From contig JAZQKI010000025.1 in NCBI GenBank assembly GCA_045542075.1, forward strand, positions 1 to 49,758: DNA of 49,758 nt, written 5' to 3'. This DNA is from SVTX01 sp045542075 (GTDB taxonomy: Bacteria > Bacillota > Clostridia > Oscillospirales > CAG-272). Below are positions 1 through 6,463 of the stretch, one piece after another. The stretch's first letter is position 1. Each line of letters begins with the position of its first letter. Position numbers and translations under genes: made by a program. Below the pieces are notes generated by a model. That model was not told the DNA's origin and did no database searches. It saw only the letters and a list, made by a program, of their open reading frames with translations.

Positions 1-20
1 GTCGGGTGCTCGCAGAGCAA

Positions 21-213
21 ATTTCACGGGAGTGAAATTACGACGCATTCCCCTCTTAAACGGTGTTTTGGTTACTTTGTCACTGTTGACAAAGTAACGG
101 TTAACACTTGCGGTATAGCGACTTTTTTAGCCGGCGACAAAAAAGTCAGATATATTTTTCGTTCTCACATTCGTCGGCGTACAAGGGTACGCCAGAGTGT
201 GAGAACGGAAAAA
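21..213. repeat. cluster of intergenic hairpins
   Basis: The first 333 bases hold no credible gene. They contain a series of stem-loops: 21-38 (7-bp stem, GGGA loop), 71-98 (11-bp perfect stem around an ACTGTT loop), 120-147 (9-bp stem of GACTTTTTT type), and a nested hairpin whose outer arms are 155-169 and 198-213 and whose inner arms GGCGTAC/GTACGCC are 176-182 and 187-193. The density of palindromes suggests remnants of intergenic repeat elements rather than a single terminator. Their function is unknown to me. Confidence 0.6.
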
Positions 214-340
214 GCAAGCAACCGCCGAGGGCACTCGATGTGCTCTCGGCGGTTAGTTTTATGTCTTGTGATTATAAACAGTCAAGATAAATGTTGTTTT
301 TTCATTTACTTGCTTGCGATATAGTGGCTTTTTTTAGCCG
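107..340. repeat. imperfect direct repeat, two 27-28 nt copies
   Basis: Copy A is at 107-133 and copy B at 313-340. Both read CTTGCG-TATAG-G-C followed by a T-tract and AGCCG. They differ by three substitutions and one T in the tract. Copy B runs into the last codon and stop of guaB. The copies lie on either side of the hairpin cluster and the guaB terminator. Confidence 0.55.
221..253 (-). terminator. hairpin terminator downstream of guaB
   Basis: The arms 221-234 and 240-253 form a 14-bp GC-rich stem with one G-T pair and a 5-nt loop. On the minus strand the stem is followed by TGCTTGCTTTTT. It lies about 80 nt after the guaB stop codon and is the natural terminator for it. Confidence 0.65.
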
Positions 341-1800
341 TGTGAGGAATAGTTTGGTGCTTCCTTTGTTATATTGATGTCGTGAGGATGCGACTCTCGA
401 AGTCCCGCGCCCGTAATCTTTACAAACTGTCCCTTTTCTCTGAGGGCGTCAACATTAGGCGCACCGCAATAACCCATACCTGCGCGGAGACCGCCCATAA
501 GCTGATATACTGTATCTGCAAGAGGTCCCTTGTAAGGAACACGTCCTTCAACGCCTTCGGGAACGAGCTTCTTGTTGCTCTCCTGGAAGTATCTGTCCTT
601 AGATCCCTTTTCCATAGCGGCGATAGATCCCATGCCTCTGTAAACCTTGAAGCTTCTTCCCTGATAAAGCTCCTCTTCTCCGGGGCTCTCCTTACATCCC
701 GCAAAGAGCGAGCCAAGCATTACAACAGACGCACCCGCAGCGATAGCCTTTGTAATATCACCGCTGTACTTGATACCACCGTCCGCAATTACGGGAATAT
801 TATACTTGTCGGCAACCTCCGCAGCATCGCAGATAGCCGTGATCTGAGGAACACCGATACCCGCAACTATTCGGGTAGTACAGATGGAGCCGGGGCCGAT
901 ACCTACCTTAATTGCATCCGCGCCTGCCTTTATAAGATCCTCTGCCGCCTCTCCTGTCGCGATATTGCCTGCTATAAGCTGGCAGTCGGGATATCTTTCC
1001 TTAACCTTAGCTACGCTTCTGAGGATTCCCTCGGAGTGACCGTGAGCCGAGTCAAGAACGAGGAAGTCCGCACCCGCGTCAAGCAGAATACCTGCTCTGT
1101 CAAGCACGTCCTTGGTAGCGCCGATAGCCGCGCCGCAGATAAGTCTTCCGCGAGAGTCCTTTGCGGAGTTAGGATATTTCTTTACCTTCTCAATGTCCTT
1201 GATAGTAATAAGACCGCGAAGCTCCATATTTTCGTTAACAATAGGAAGCTTTTCAATCTTATTCTTACAAAGGATCTCCTTTGCCTGCTCGAGAGTGGTT
1301 CCCTCGGGAGCTACGACAAGATTATCCTTTGTCATGACATCGTCTATCTTCATGTCAAAGTTGAGGAGGAACTTCATATCACGGTTTGTGATAATACCGA
1401 TAAGCTTTCCGTGTTCGTCACAGATCGGGACACCTGAGATCTTGAACTTGTGCATAAGATCTTCCGCTTCGCGAACAAGGTTGTCCTTGCCAAGATAGAT
1501 AGGGTTGGTAATAACGCCGTTCTCACTTCTCTTTACGCGATCAACGTGGTCTGCCTGGCGCTCAATAGGCATATTCTTGTGAATAGTGCCCGCTCCGCCT
1601 TCACGCGCAATAGCGATTGCGAGGTCTGCCTCGGTTACGGTGTCCATCGCCGCGCTCATGAGCGGAATGTTAAGCTTGATCTTGTTGGTAAGACGAGTTG
1701 TAAGGTTGATGTCCGCGGGAAGAATATCACTCTTTGCGGGAACGAGCAGCACGTCGTCAAACGTAAGACCCTCTTTTGCAAACTTATCAGTATAAGACAT
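334..1800 (-). CDS. guaB: IMP dehydrogenase
   Basis: This is a 488-residue inosine-5'-monophosphate dehydrogenase, which makes XMP from IMP with NAD+ and commits purines to GMP synthesis in the cytoplasm. The N-terminus has the typical LTFDDVLLVP motif. A CBS-domain pair occupies roughly residues 95-210 within the TIM barrel, the catalytic Cys307 sits in GSICTT, and the C-terminus carries the RESHPHD / ITKEAPNYS signature. Length is normal for the family. I chose the ATG at 1800 over an upstream in-frame GTG at 1815, because the GTGAGGAAG ribosome binding site overlaps that GTG. The gene is monocistronic, with its own sigma-A promoter and a downstream hairpin terminator. Confidence 0.97.
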   Translation of the reverse strand: MSYTDKFAKEGLTFDDVLLVPAKSDILPADINLTTRLTNKIKLNIPLMSAAMDTVTEADLAIAIAREGGAGTIHKNMPIERQADHVDRVKRSENGVITNPIYLGKDNLVREAEDLMHKFKISGVPICDEHGKLIGIITNRDMKFLLNFDMKIDDVMTKDNLVVAPEGTTLEQAKEILCKNKIEKLPIVNENMELRGLITIKDIEKVKKYPNSAKDSRGRLICGAAIGATKDVLDRAGILLDAGADFLVLDSAHGHSEGILRSVAKVKERYPDCQLIAGNIATGEAAEDLIKAGADAIKVGIGPGSICTTRIVAGIGVPQITAICDAAEVADKYNIPVIADGGIKYSGDITKAIAAGASVVMLGSLFAGCKESPGEEELYQGRSFKVYRGMGSIAAMEKGSKDRYFQESNKKLVPEGVEGRVPYKGPLADTVYQLMGGLRAGMGYCGAPNVDALREKGQFVKITGAGLRESHPHDINITKEAPNYSSHG

Positions 1801-1850
1801 TTTTCGCTTCCTCACTTTCTTATCCTGTAAAAAAATTTTTAATTGCTATA

Positions 1851-1879
1851 ATTATAACAAAAATAAAATTGCTTGTCAA
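1851..1879 (-). promoter_or_regulatory. sigma-A promoter of guaB
   Basis: On the minus strand TTGACA (1874-1879) and TATAAT (1851-1856) are separated by exactly 17 bases. The transcript would start about 45 nt before the guaB ATG, which is too short for a purine riboswitch. Confidence 0.85.
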
Positions 1880-1931
1880 TTACTTTTTTAAGATAATATA
1901 TCATATATTTTTTCGCTATTTTATCAATTTT

Positions 1932-1960
1932 GCATAAATTTTTTTAGTAGATCATAGGAT
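1932..1960 (+). promoter_or_regulatory. candidate sporulation (sigma-E/G type) promoter of the amidase gene
   Basis: GCATAAA (1932-1938) and CATAGGAT (1953-1960) are separated by 14 bases and lie 26 nt before the amidase start. They resemble the -35 ATA and -10 CATA elements of sigma-E/G promoters. No good sigma-A promoter is visible here. B. subtilis cwlD is known to be sporulation-controlled, which fits. The match is partial. Confidence 0.3.
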
Positions 1961-1986
1961 TATCAAAAAGAACTCGGAGAAAAATC

Positions 1987-2706
1987 ATGAAAAAAACTGT
2001 TCTTATATATGTCATAACAGTCATTATAGCAAGCATTTGTCTTATCGCCGCGGCTATTGGCTTTGGTATCCTCTCTCCACCGAAGGCGTTGAACACGTCC
2101 GCTGACGGATACAAATATTCAACCGTTATTATAGATGCGGGGCACGGCGGCGAGGACGGCGGTACGTCATCAAAAAGCGGGCTTGTCGAGAAGGACATAA
2201 ATCTTGAGCTTGCCTTTATCCTCAAGGAAAAGCTTGAGGCGGAGGGGGTCAAGGTAATTCTTACGCGCGACACCGACACACTTCTCTACGATAGGAGTGC
2301 CGATTATCAAGGGCGCAAGAAAAAGCTTGATATGGCAGCTCGACTTGAAATAATAAACAACACTGCGGACTGTGTTTTTATCAGTCTGCACATGAACGCA
2401 TTTTCTGACTCACGTTACTCGGGGCTCCAGGTGTGGTATTCCGACCAAAATCCTGATTCTCACAGCCTTGCCGATATCATACAAGGTAACGTAAAGGCTA
2501 ATCTCCAGCCAAGCAACAACAGAAAAACAAAATCCGCAGGCACAAGCATTTACCTATTGAGCAATTCAAGCTGCCCCGCGGTACTTGTGGAATGCGGATT
2601 TTTGTCTAACGCCGCCGAATCCGAGCTTTTTGAAAGCGCCGAATATAAGGACGCGCTCACCACCCAGCTTTGCGACTCAGTTATTCAGTTTTTGAAAAGC
2701 TCCTGA
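1987..2706 (+). CDS. cwlD: N-acetylmuramoyl-L-alanine amidase, CwlD-like
   Basis: This is a 239-residue membrane-anchored Amidase_3 enzyme, which cleaves the bond between N-acetylmuramic acid and the stem peptide. A hydrophobic segment at residues 4-30 is a signal anchor. Zinc ligands are visible: His53 in DAGHGGEDGG, Glu68 in the VEKDIN segment and His135 in SLHMNA; Glu202 in VECGFLSN is the catalytic glutamate. Length and architecture match B. subtilis CwlD, which makes muramic-lactam in the spore cortex, and the window carries other spore genes. A general vegetative amidase cannot be excluded, so the symbol is tentative. The RBS CGGAGA precedes the ATG. The 3' end overlaps the convergent pseudouridine synthase gene by 22 nt. 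Confidence 0.85.
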   Translation: MKKTVLIYVITVIIASICLIAAAIGFGILSPPKALNTSADGYKYSTVIIDAGHGGEDGGTSSKSGLVEKDINLELAFILKEKLEAEGVKVILTRDTDTLLYDRSADYQGRKKKLDMAARLEIINNTADCVFISLHMNAFSDSRYSGLQVWYSDQNPDSHSLADIIQGNVKANLQPSNNRKTKSAGTSIYLLSNSSCPAVLVECGFLSNAAESELFESAEYKDALTTQLCDSVIQFLKSS

Positions 2707-3383
2707 CCGTCACTCAAGGCAGAAAACATATTCCATGGGTATGCTTCGGGGGGATTACTTTTCACACATATATGCTCCCTCGTTTTCGGATGTATAAGCT
2801 CCGCCTTATAAGACCAGAGCGCACAGCTGCAGTTGTGCTTTGAGCCGTATTTGCCGTCACCCAAAAGCGGCATTTTGCGGGAGGCAAACTGCACTCGTAT
2901 CTGATGCGTGCGACCTGTTAAAAGCTCGATCTCCACAAGACTTACCTGCTCGCCCGATGGGAGAATTACGCTCTCAAGTGTTTTGTATTTCAGCGCGGCG
3001 GGTTTTACACCGCGGCGTTCCTTGCTTACTACGTATGTCTTGTTCTTCTGCTTGTCATGGAAAAGCAGGTCTGTCATTTCACCGCTGTCTGACTCCGGTA
3101 TTGATGTCACGACCGCGAGGTACGTCTTTTTATATTCCTTTGTTGAAACAAGCTCGGAGAGCTTGCCCGTCAGATCTCTGTTTTTTGAGTACAGAATAAC
3201 TCCGCCCGTCACCACGTCAAGTCGGTGAACAAGTCCTATGTAGCTATCCTCGCCCTTGCCCCTGCGATATTCCATAAGCTTTTCAGGGAGGTTTTTGCTC
3301 ACCCCGTCAGTTGAGAACTGAGAGTTTTCACCAACTGCCTTTTCGCAAAGTATCAGATATTTATCTTCGTAAAGAATTTTCAC
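2685..3383 (-). CDS. RluA-family RNA pseudouridine synthase
   Basis: This is a 232-residue pseudouridine synthase that isomerises specific uridines in rRNA or tRNA. The catalytic signature is HRLDVVTGG, with the nucleophile Asp56. The usual form is HRLDxxTSG, so the Ser is Gly here. TGRTHQIRVQF and the G-DGKYG motif of the family follow. It lacks the N-terminal S4 domain of RluC/RluD, which is why it is short. The start is a GTG at 3383 with GAGAGG upstream. The target base cannot be told from sequence. The gene is convergent with the amidase and ends inside it. Confidence 0.9.
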   Translation of the reverse strand: MKILYEDKYLILCEKAVGENSQFSTDGVSKNLPEKLMEYRRGKGEDSYIGLVHRLDVVTGGVILYSKNRDLTGKLSELVSTKEYKKTYLAVVTSIPESDSGEMTDLLFHDKQKNKTYVVSKERRGVKPAALKYKTLESVILPSGEQVSLVEIELLTGRTHQIRVQFASRKMPLLGDGKYGSKHNCSCALWSYKAELIHPKTREHICVKSNPPEAYPWNMFSALSDGQELFKN

Positions 3384-3418
3384 ACAAACCTCTCAAATCT
3401 AATTTTATTTATACAGTA

Positions 3419-3447
3419 ATTATATCACTTAAACACAAGAAAATCAA
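3419..3447 (-). promoter_or_regulatory. sigma-A promoter of the pseudouridine synthase gene
   Basis: TTGATT (3442-3447) and TATAAT (3419-3424) on the minus strand are 17 bases apart. The palindromic element at 3448-3562 abuts the -35 box directly. Confidence 0.7.
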
Positions 3448-3562
3448 GACCTTTCAATTTTGTCGTAGGCAAGGCGCACCACAGCTGGCAAAGCGACGGC
3501 TTACTTACGTAAGTCGAGCTGCCAGCGAGGAGCAACGCCGCATACGGCAAAATTCAAAGGTC
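3448..3562. repeat. palindromic intergenic element, copy 1
   Basis: This 115-nt stretch folds on itself almost end to end. The outer arms 3448-3467 and 3543-3562 match at 18 of 20 positions. A middle stem pairs 3484-3490 (GCTGGCA) with 3520-3526. The apical hairpin is CTTAC/GTAAG with a 4-nt loop, embedded in a perfect 12-bp palindrome at 3503-3514. The core 3481-3538 aligns without gaps to copy 2 at 8005-8062 (about 70% identity). I do not recognise a named family. Confidence 0.7.
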
Positions 3563-3570
3563 GCAAGCAA

Positions 3571-3606
3571 ATAGATAAGGGGTGCGAGATCGCACCCCTT
3601 ATCTAT
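3571..3606 (-). terminator. hairpin terminator after rpmA
   Basis: A perfect 16-bp stem (3571-3586 with 3591-3606) and a 4-nt loop lie just 15 nt beyond the rpmA stop. There is no long U-tract, but it is the strongest hairpin in this gap and ends the rplU-prp-rpmA operon. Confidence 0.7.
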
Positions 3607-3620
3607 ATACATCAGAAAGA

Positions 3621-3899
3621 TCAGTCAGCGTATACGCTTACCTGCTTCTTTCCTCCTGCCTTATGCTCAAATTTAACTCTGCCGTCGATAAGAGCAAAGA
3701 GTGTGTCGTCGCTACCGATACCAACGTTGTTACCGGGATGGATAGCTGTTCCTCTCTGTCTTACGAGAATGTTGCCGGCAAGAACTGCCTGACCGTCAGC
3801 TCTCTTTACGCCGAGACGCTTGGATTCGCTATCACGGCCGTTCTTTGTAGAACCAACACCCTTCTTATGAGCAAAAAACTGTAAACTAAGCTTTACCAT
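3621..3899 (-). CDS. rpmA: 50S ribosomal protein L27 (precursor form)
   Basis: The 92-residue L27 sits at the peptidyl-transferase centre and helps place tRNA ends. The N-terminus is MVKLSLQFFAHKKG, which carries the Firmicutes extension ending in LQFF|A. In S. aureus and relatives this extension must be removed by the Prp protease before L27 can work, and Prp is encoded directly upstream. The rest (GSTKNGRDSESKRLGVK, RQRGT, HPGNNVG) is typical L27. It is the third gene of the rplU-prp-rpmA operon. The RBS AGGAGGA is strong. Confidence 0.97.
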   Translation of the reverse strand: MVKLSLQFFAHKKGVGSTKNGRDSESKRLGVKRADGQAVLAGNILVRQRGTAIHPGNNVGIGSDDTLFALIDGRVKFEHKAGGKKQVSVYAD

Positions 3900-3952
3900 T
3901 ATCTTTTCCTCCTAATAATTTTTTCGGCTATGCCGAGTAGTGTTCTGTTTTG

Positions 3953-4315
3953 TTAATCTTCATACGGTCTGTCTACCACCGCAACGTCGAGATACTCGTA
4001 ATATTCTTCCATCATATCCTCGATCTGCTTGTAGTACGCCAGAAAAAGTCCCGATACTGCGTATCTTTTAAGCTCGTCCTCCTCGTACTCGGGAAGAGCC
4101 GCCTTTGACTTTACACGTATGTTTGTGGTCTTTTCATCGATTTCAAAATCAACACGGGAAGCATACGCTATCTCTACTGTGTTGATGATAAGCATGGTCA
4201 TTGCGGAAAGCGCCGCGCAGAGTACGTCACCGCCCTCTTCGCCGTATCCCGTGTGTCCCTGCTCTTCAAAACCGTAAAAATTACCACCGCTTCGGTAAAA
4301 TACAAGCTTTGTCAT
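3953..4315 (-). CDS. prp: ribosomal-processing cysteine protease Prp (YsxB family)
   Basis: This 120-residue protein cleaves the N-terminal extension of L27. The catalytic pair is visible as His21 in GHTGYGEEGGD and Cys33 in VLCAALSA, the conserved Prp signature. The C-terminus is unusually acidic. The gene lies between rplU and rpmA, the standard Firmicutes order, and begins 9 nt after the rplU stop with only a weak ribosome binding site, so translational coupling is likely. Confidence 0.93.
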   Translation of the reverse strand: MTKLVFYRSGGNFYGFEEQGHTGYGEEGGDVLCAALSAMTMLIINTVEIAYASRVDFEIDEKTTNIRVKSKAALPEYEEDELKRYAVSGLFLAYYKQIEDMMEEYYEYLDVAVVDRPYED

Positions 4316-4324
4316 AATTCAGAA

Positions 4325-4636
4325 TTAACCAACGATAGCTGTGATCTGAACCTTTGTGTAAGGCTGTCTGTGACCGATCTTCTTCTTCTCGTTCTTCTTA
4401 GCCTTATACTTCATAACATAAATCTTCTTACCCTTGCCGTTCTTCTGAACAACGCCCTTAACAACAGCACCTTCTACTGTAGGAGTTCCTGCCTTAAAGC
4501 CTGCGTCTGTGGACAAAGCTACAACCTTGTCAAATGTGATTTCCTCACCTTCATTGCAGTCAAGCTTCTCAACAAAGATAATATCCTGTTCTGTTACTTT
4601 GTACTGCTTTCCGCCGGTTTCGATTATTGCAAACAC
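4325..4636 (-). CDS. rplU: 50S ribosomal protein L21
   Basis: This is a 103-residue L21, a 23S rRNA-binding protein of the large subunit. FAIIETGGKQYKV at the N-terminus and the Lys-rich KKIGHRQPYTKV at the C-terminus are diagnostic. I chose the GTG at 4636 because GAGAGGTG lies directly upstream and the protein then begins at the conserved position; a GTG three codons upstream overlaps this ribosome binding site. First gene of the rplU-prp-rpmA operon. Confidence 0.96.
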   Translation of the reverse strand: MFAIIETGGKQYKVTEQDIIFVEKLDCNEGEEITFDKVVALSTDAGFKAGTPTVEGAVVKGVVQKNGKGKKIYVMKYKAKKNEKKKIGHRQPYTKVQITAIVG

Positions 4637-4742
4637 GAAAAGCACCTCTCTTTCATATAAGTCTCGCTAAACAATGGCGGCTGAATCTTCAAGGATGTTA
4701 CCTAAGAAATTCCGCACTTAAAAAAGCCAATTTTACGCGGCA
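4637..4742 (-). ncRNA. rplU 5' leader, probable L21 autoregulatory leader
   Basis: About 105 nt separate the predicted transcription start from the rplU start. The leader contains GTGCGG ... CAGCCGC arms enclosing a GAATTTCTT / AAGATTC stem with the loop AGGTAACATCC. A structured L21 leader is known in Firmicutes. The fold fits in outline, but I have not been able to compare it with the covariance model. Confidence 0.5.
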
Positions 4743-4748
4743 AGAGAT

Positions 4749-4777
4749 ATTATAGCATTAAATTCTTTGTTTGTCAA
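4749..4777 (-). promoter_or_regulatory. sigma-A promoter of rplU-prp-rpmA
   Basis: TTGACA (4772-4777) and TATAAT (4749-4754) on the minus strand with a 17-base spacer, a perfect consensus as expected for a ribosomal protein operon. It is divergent from the promoter at 4827-4855. Confidence 0.9.
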
Positions 4778-4826
4778 GACTTTTTTCAATATTATCAAAG
4801 TTTTTTTGAATTTTTTTATCATATAA

Positions 4827-4855
4827 TTGACACATCGCAAAAAGTGATTTATAAT
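4827..4855 (+). promoter_or_regulatory. sigma-A promoter of the ROK-like regulator
   Basis: TTGACA (4827-4832) and TATAAT (4850-4855) are 17 bases apart, giving a leader of about 22 nt before the ATG at 4884. Confidence 0.85.
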
Positions 4856-4883
4856 TAACATATTAACATCAAAAGGACTTAAA

Positions 4884-5918
4884 ATGATTACTCGAAAAGC
4901 TCACAAAAAATGTATAATACGGGTAGGCAGAGATGCCACCTCTTCAATTCTGAACTCAATACTTGAGAGTGACAGCCCCACAAGAAAAAGCGTGGCAGAC
5001 CGCACAGGATACAGTGAGGTCACTGTCGGCAAGGTCATGCAGGCAATATATTCGCTCTCACTTGCGAAAAAGCAGATAAGAAAGCCCGATGGTAACGGAC
5101 GCGTGTGCGCGCACCTGATGCATTCAGACAGTCTGCGTTTTCTCATAATTGACGTATCCACGCGCCGATTCGCAATATCAATTATATCCTCTGCCCTGAC
5201 CTATGATTTTTATTATTCTTATTCGTATTCAGACGCATTAAGATATGAGGAAAATCTCTTGTCATTTCTTAATATCGGCGCGCAAAGGCTTTCGGAATCA
5301 GGTCTTGACTATTCAGCCTCCGTGCTTATTGCCGATAACCTCGGCGGCAGACAGTGTATAGGATACGTATCCGAGATCGCTCCGCCCAAGGCTTGCGATG
5401 TCTCGACCATCAAAAGCAGGATATCATCAATATTCGGCTCAGCTCCCGACCTCACGATCCCGCCCGACGTAGCGATAAAGCAGTATCTTGTCTTGAAAAC
5501 AGAGTCGGATTCCGCATACATACTTTTAGGTCAGACTCTTTCCGCATACTATCTGTCAAAGTCGGGAAATATTACTGTCTGCAAGCCATGGAATATTATT
5601 GCCAACAATATGTCGCTTTGTGACTATCTTTGCTCCTCGGGAGATATTTCGGTTATCTTTTCATCTGCCGCAAGGCTTATAAATTCTCTTGACTCCACCT
5701 TTTCCCCAAAGCAAATAACCGTCCAGTCAGATTCCCTTGCGCTTGGACGTGATTTTGGCAACGAGGTGAGCGAGTTTTTATCAAGCCTGTATGATTCGGG
5801 CAGAAGCATAAAGGTTTTGGATTCCCCACATCTCGCTCAAATTCTCGGCGGCGCGCTCGTCGCAAGAAAATGGCTGTTCAAAAAGCTTATAGTCAGCGCG
5901 GAACACAATAAAACGTAA
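4884..5918 (+). CDS. ROK-like transcriptional regulator, degenerate
   Basis: A 344-residue protein with an N-terminal winged helix (about residues 20-65; SPTRKSVADRTGYSEVTVGK is the likely HTH) and a long C-terminal domain. The architecture, length and the C-terminal GGALVARKW resemble ROK/NagC-XylR family repressors. The ROK ATP-binding motif (DxGGT) and the Cys-rich zinc motif are not visible, so sugar phosphorylation is unlikely and the sensor domain has diverged. RBS AAAGGAC precedes the ATG. It stands alone, with its own promoter and terminator, next to ribosomal genes, so the target and ligand are unknown. Family assignment is an inference. Confidence 0.6.
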   Translation: MITRKAHKKCIIRVGRDATSSILNSILESDSPTRKSVADRTGYSEVTVGKVMQAIYSLSLAKKQIRKPDGNGRVCAHLMHSDSLRFLIIDVSTRRFAISIISSALTYDFYYSYSYSDALRYEENLLSFLNIGAQRLSESGLDYSASVLIADNLGGRQCIGYVSEIAPPKACDVSTIKSRISSIFGSAPDLTIPPDVAIKQYLVLKTESDSAYILLGQTLSAYYLSKSGNITVCKPWNIIANNMSLCDYLCSSGDISVIFSSAARLINSLDSTFSPKQITVQSDSLALGRDFGNEVSEFLSSLYDSGRSIKVLDSPHLAQILGGALVARKWLFKKLIVSAEHNKT

Positions 5919-5947
5919 AAAACCGAGGCGTTCAGCCTCGGTTTTTT
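5917..5947. terminator. bidirectional terminator
   Basis: AACCGAGGC (5921-5929) pairs with GCCTCGGTT (5935-5943), with an A-run before and a T-run after. It serves the plus-strand regulator and the minus-strand rplS gene, which converge here. Confidence 0.9.
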
Positions 5948-5960
5948 CTTACATAAGAAA

Positions 5961-6314
5961 TCAGTTCTTTGCAGAAATATCTTCCTTAACCTTGGAAGCC
6001 TTACCAACTCTGCCACGGAGGTAGTAGAGTTTAGCACGTCTGACTTTACCATGACGGATAACATCCACCTTAACTACGTTAGGAGAATGAAGGGGGAAAG
6101 TCTTTTCGACGCCGCAACCGTAGGTAATGCGTCTTACTGTGAAGGTTGAAGAAATGCCGCCCTCGTGCTTTGCGATAACGGTACCCTCGTACATCTGAAT
6201 TCTTTCTCTTGTACCCTCAACGATCTTGTTGTGAACACGTACTGTGTCACCAATGTTAAACTGGGGTACTTCCTCTTTGAGCTGCTCGTTTGTAAAAGCC
6301 TTAATAAGATCCAT
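5961..6314 (-). CDS. rplS: 50S ribosomal protein L19
   Basis: This is a 117-residue L19, which lies at the 30S-50S interface. The sequence PQFNIGDTVRVHNKIVEGTRERIQ and the SPNV..VDVIRHGKVRRAKLYYLR block are diagnostic. The start at 6314 (MDLIKAF) is preceded by the strong RBS AAGGAGGGC. The longer in-frame extension upstream is untranslated leader. The gene has its own promoter and shares a bidirectional terminator with the ROK-like gene. Confidence 0.96.
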   Translation of the reverse strand: MDLIKAFTNEQLKEEVPQFNIGDTVRVHNKIVEGTRERIQMYEGTVIAKHEGGISSTFTVRRITYGCGVEKTFPLHSPNVVKVDVIRHGKVRRAKLYYLRGRVGKASKVKEDISAKN

Positions 6315-6390
6315 AAAGCCCTCCTTAATATTACGGATGTTCATGCGAGCATTGCAGCGGACCACCCTATTTTATGTGTTTTTCACACGC
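6315..6390 (-). ncRNA. rplS 5' leader, possible L19 leader
   Basis: A leader of about 75 nt precedes rplS and includes a GTGT-GAAAA-ACAC hairpin and a segment CGCTGCAATGCTCGCATGAA before the RBS. L19 leaders are known in Firmicutes. I see structure but cannot confirm membership. Confidence 0.35.
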
Positions 6391-6396
6391 CCGATT

Positions 6397-6425
6397 ATTA
6401 TATCATAAGCGTGATTTTTTGTCAA
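6397..6425 (-). promoter_or_regulatory. sigma-A promoter of rplS
   Basis: TTGACA (6420-6425) and TATAAT (6397-6402) on the minus strand, 17 bases apart, full consensus. Confidence 0.9.
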
Positions 6426-6463
6426 TATTTATCCTCAAAAAAATGTGAAGAAATTGTAAATAT

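Noticed and set aside
86..114. TTGACA as a plus-strand promoter in the first block
   Set aside because: No -10 box at a suitable distance and no gene downstream on that strand.
108..290. 60-codon open frame in the first non-coding block
   Set aside because: It runs through the hairpins and the guaB terminator, has no ribosome binding site and no recognisable protein features.
382..1437. 351-codon antisense open frame opposite guaB
   Set aside because: In register with guaB and explained by its codon use.
3311..3574. Open frame through palindromic element copy 1 with a peptide similar to one in copy 2 (7901-8341)
   Set aside because: The similarity comes from the shared palindromic DNA. Substitutions conserve pairing of stems, not the peptide, and the frames lack start signals.
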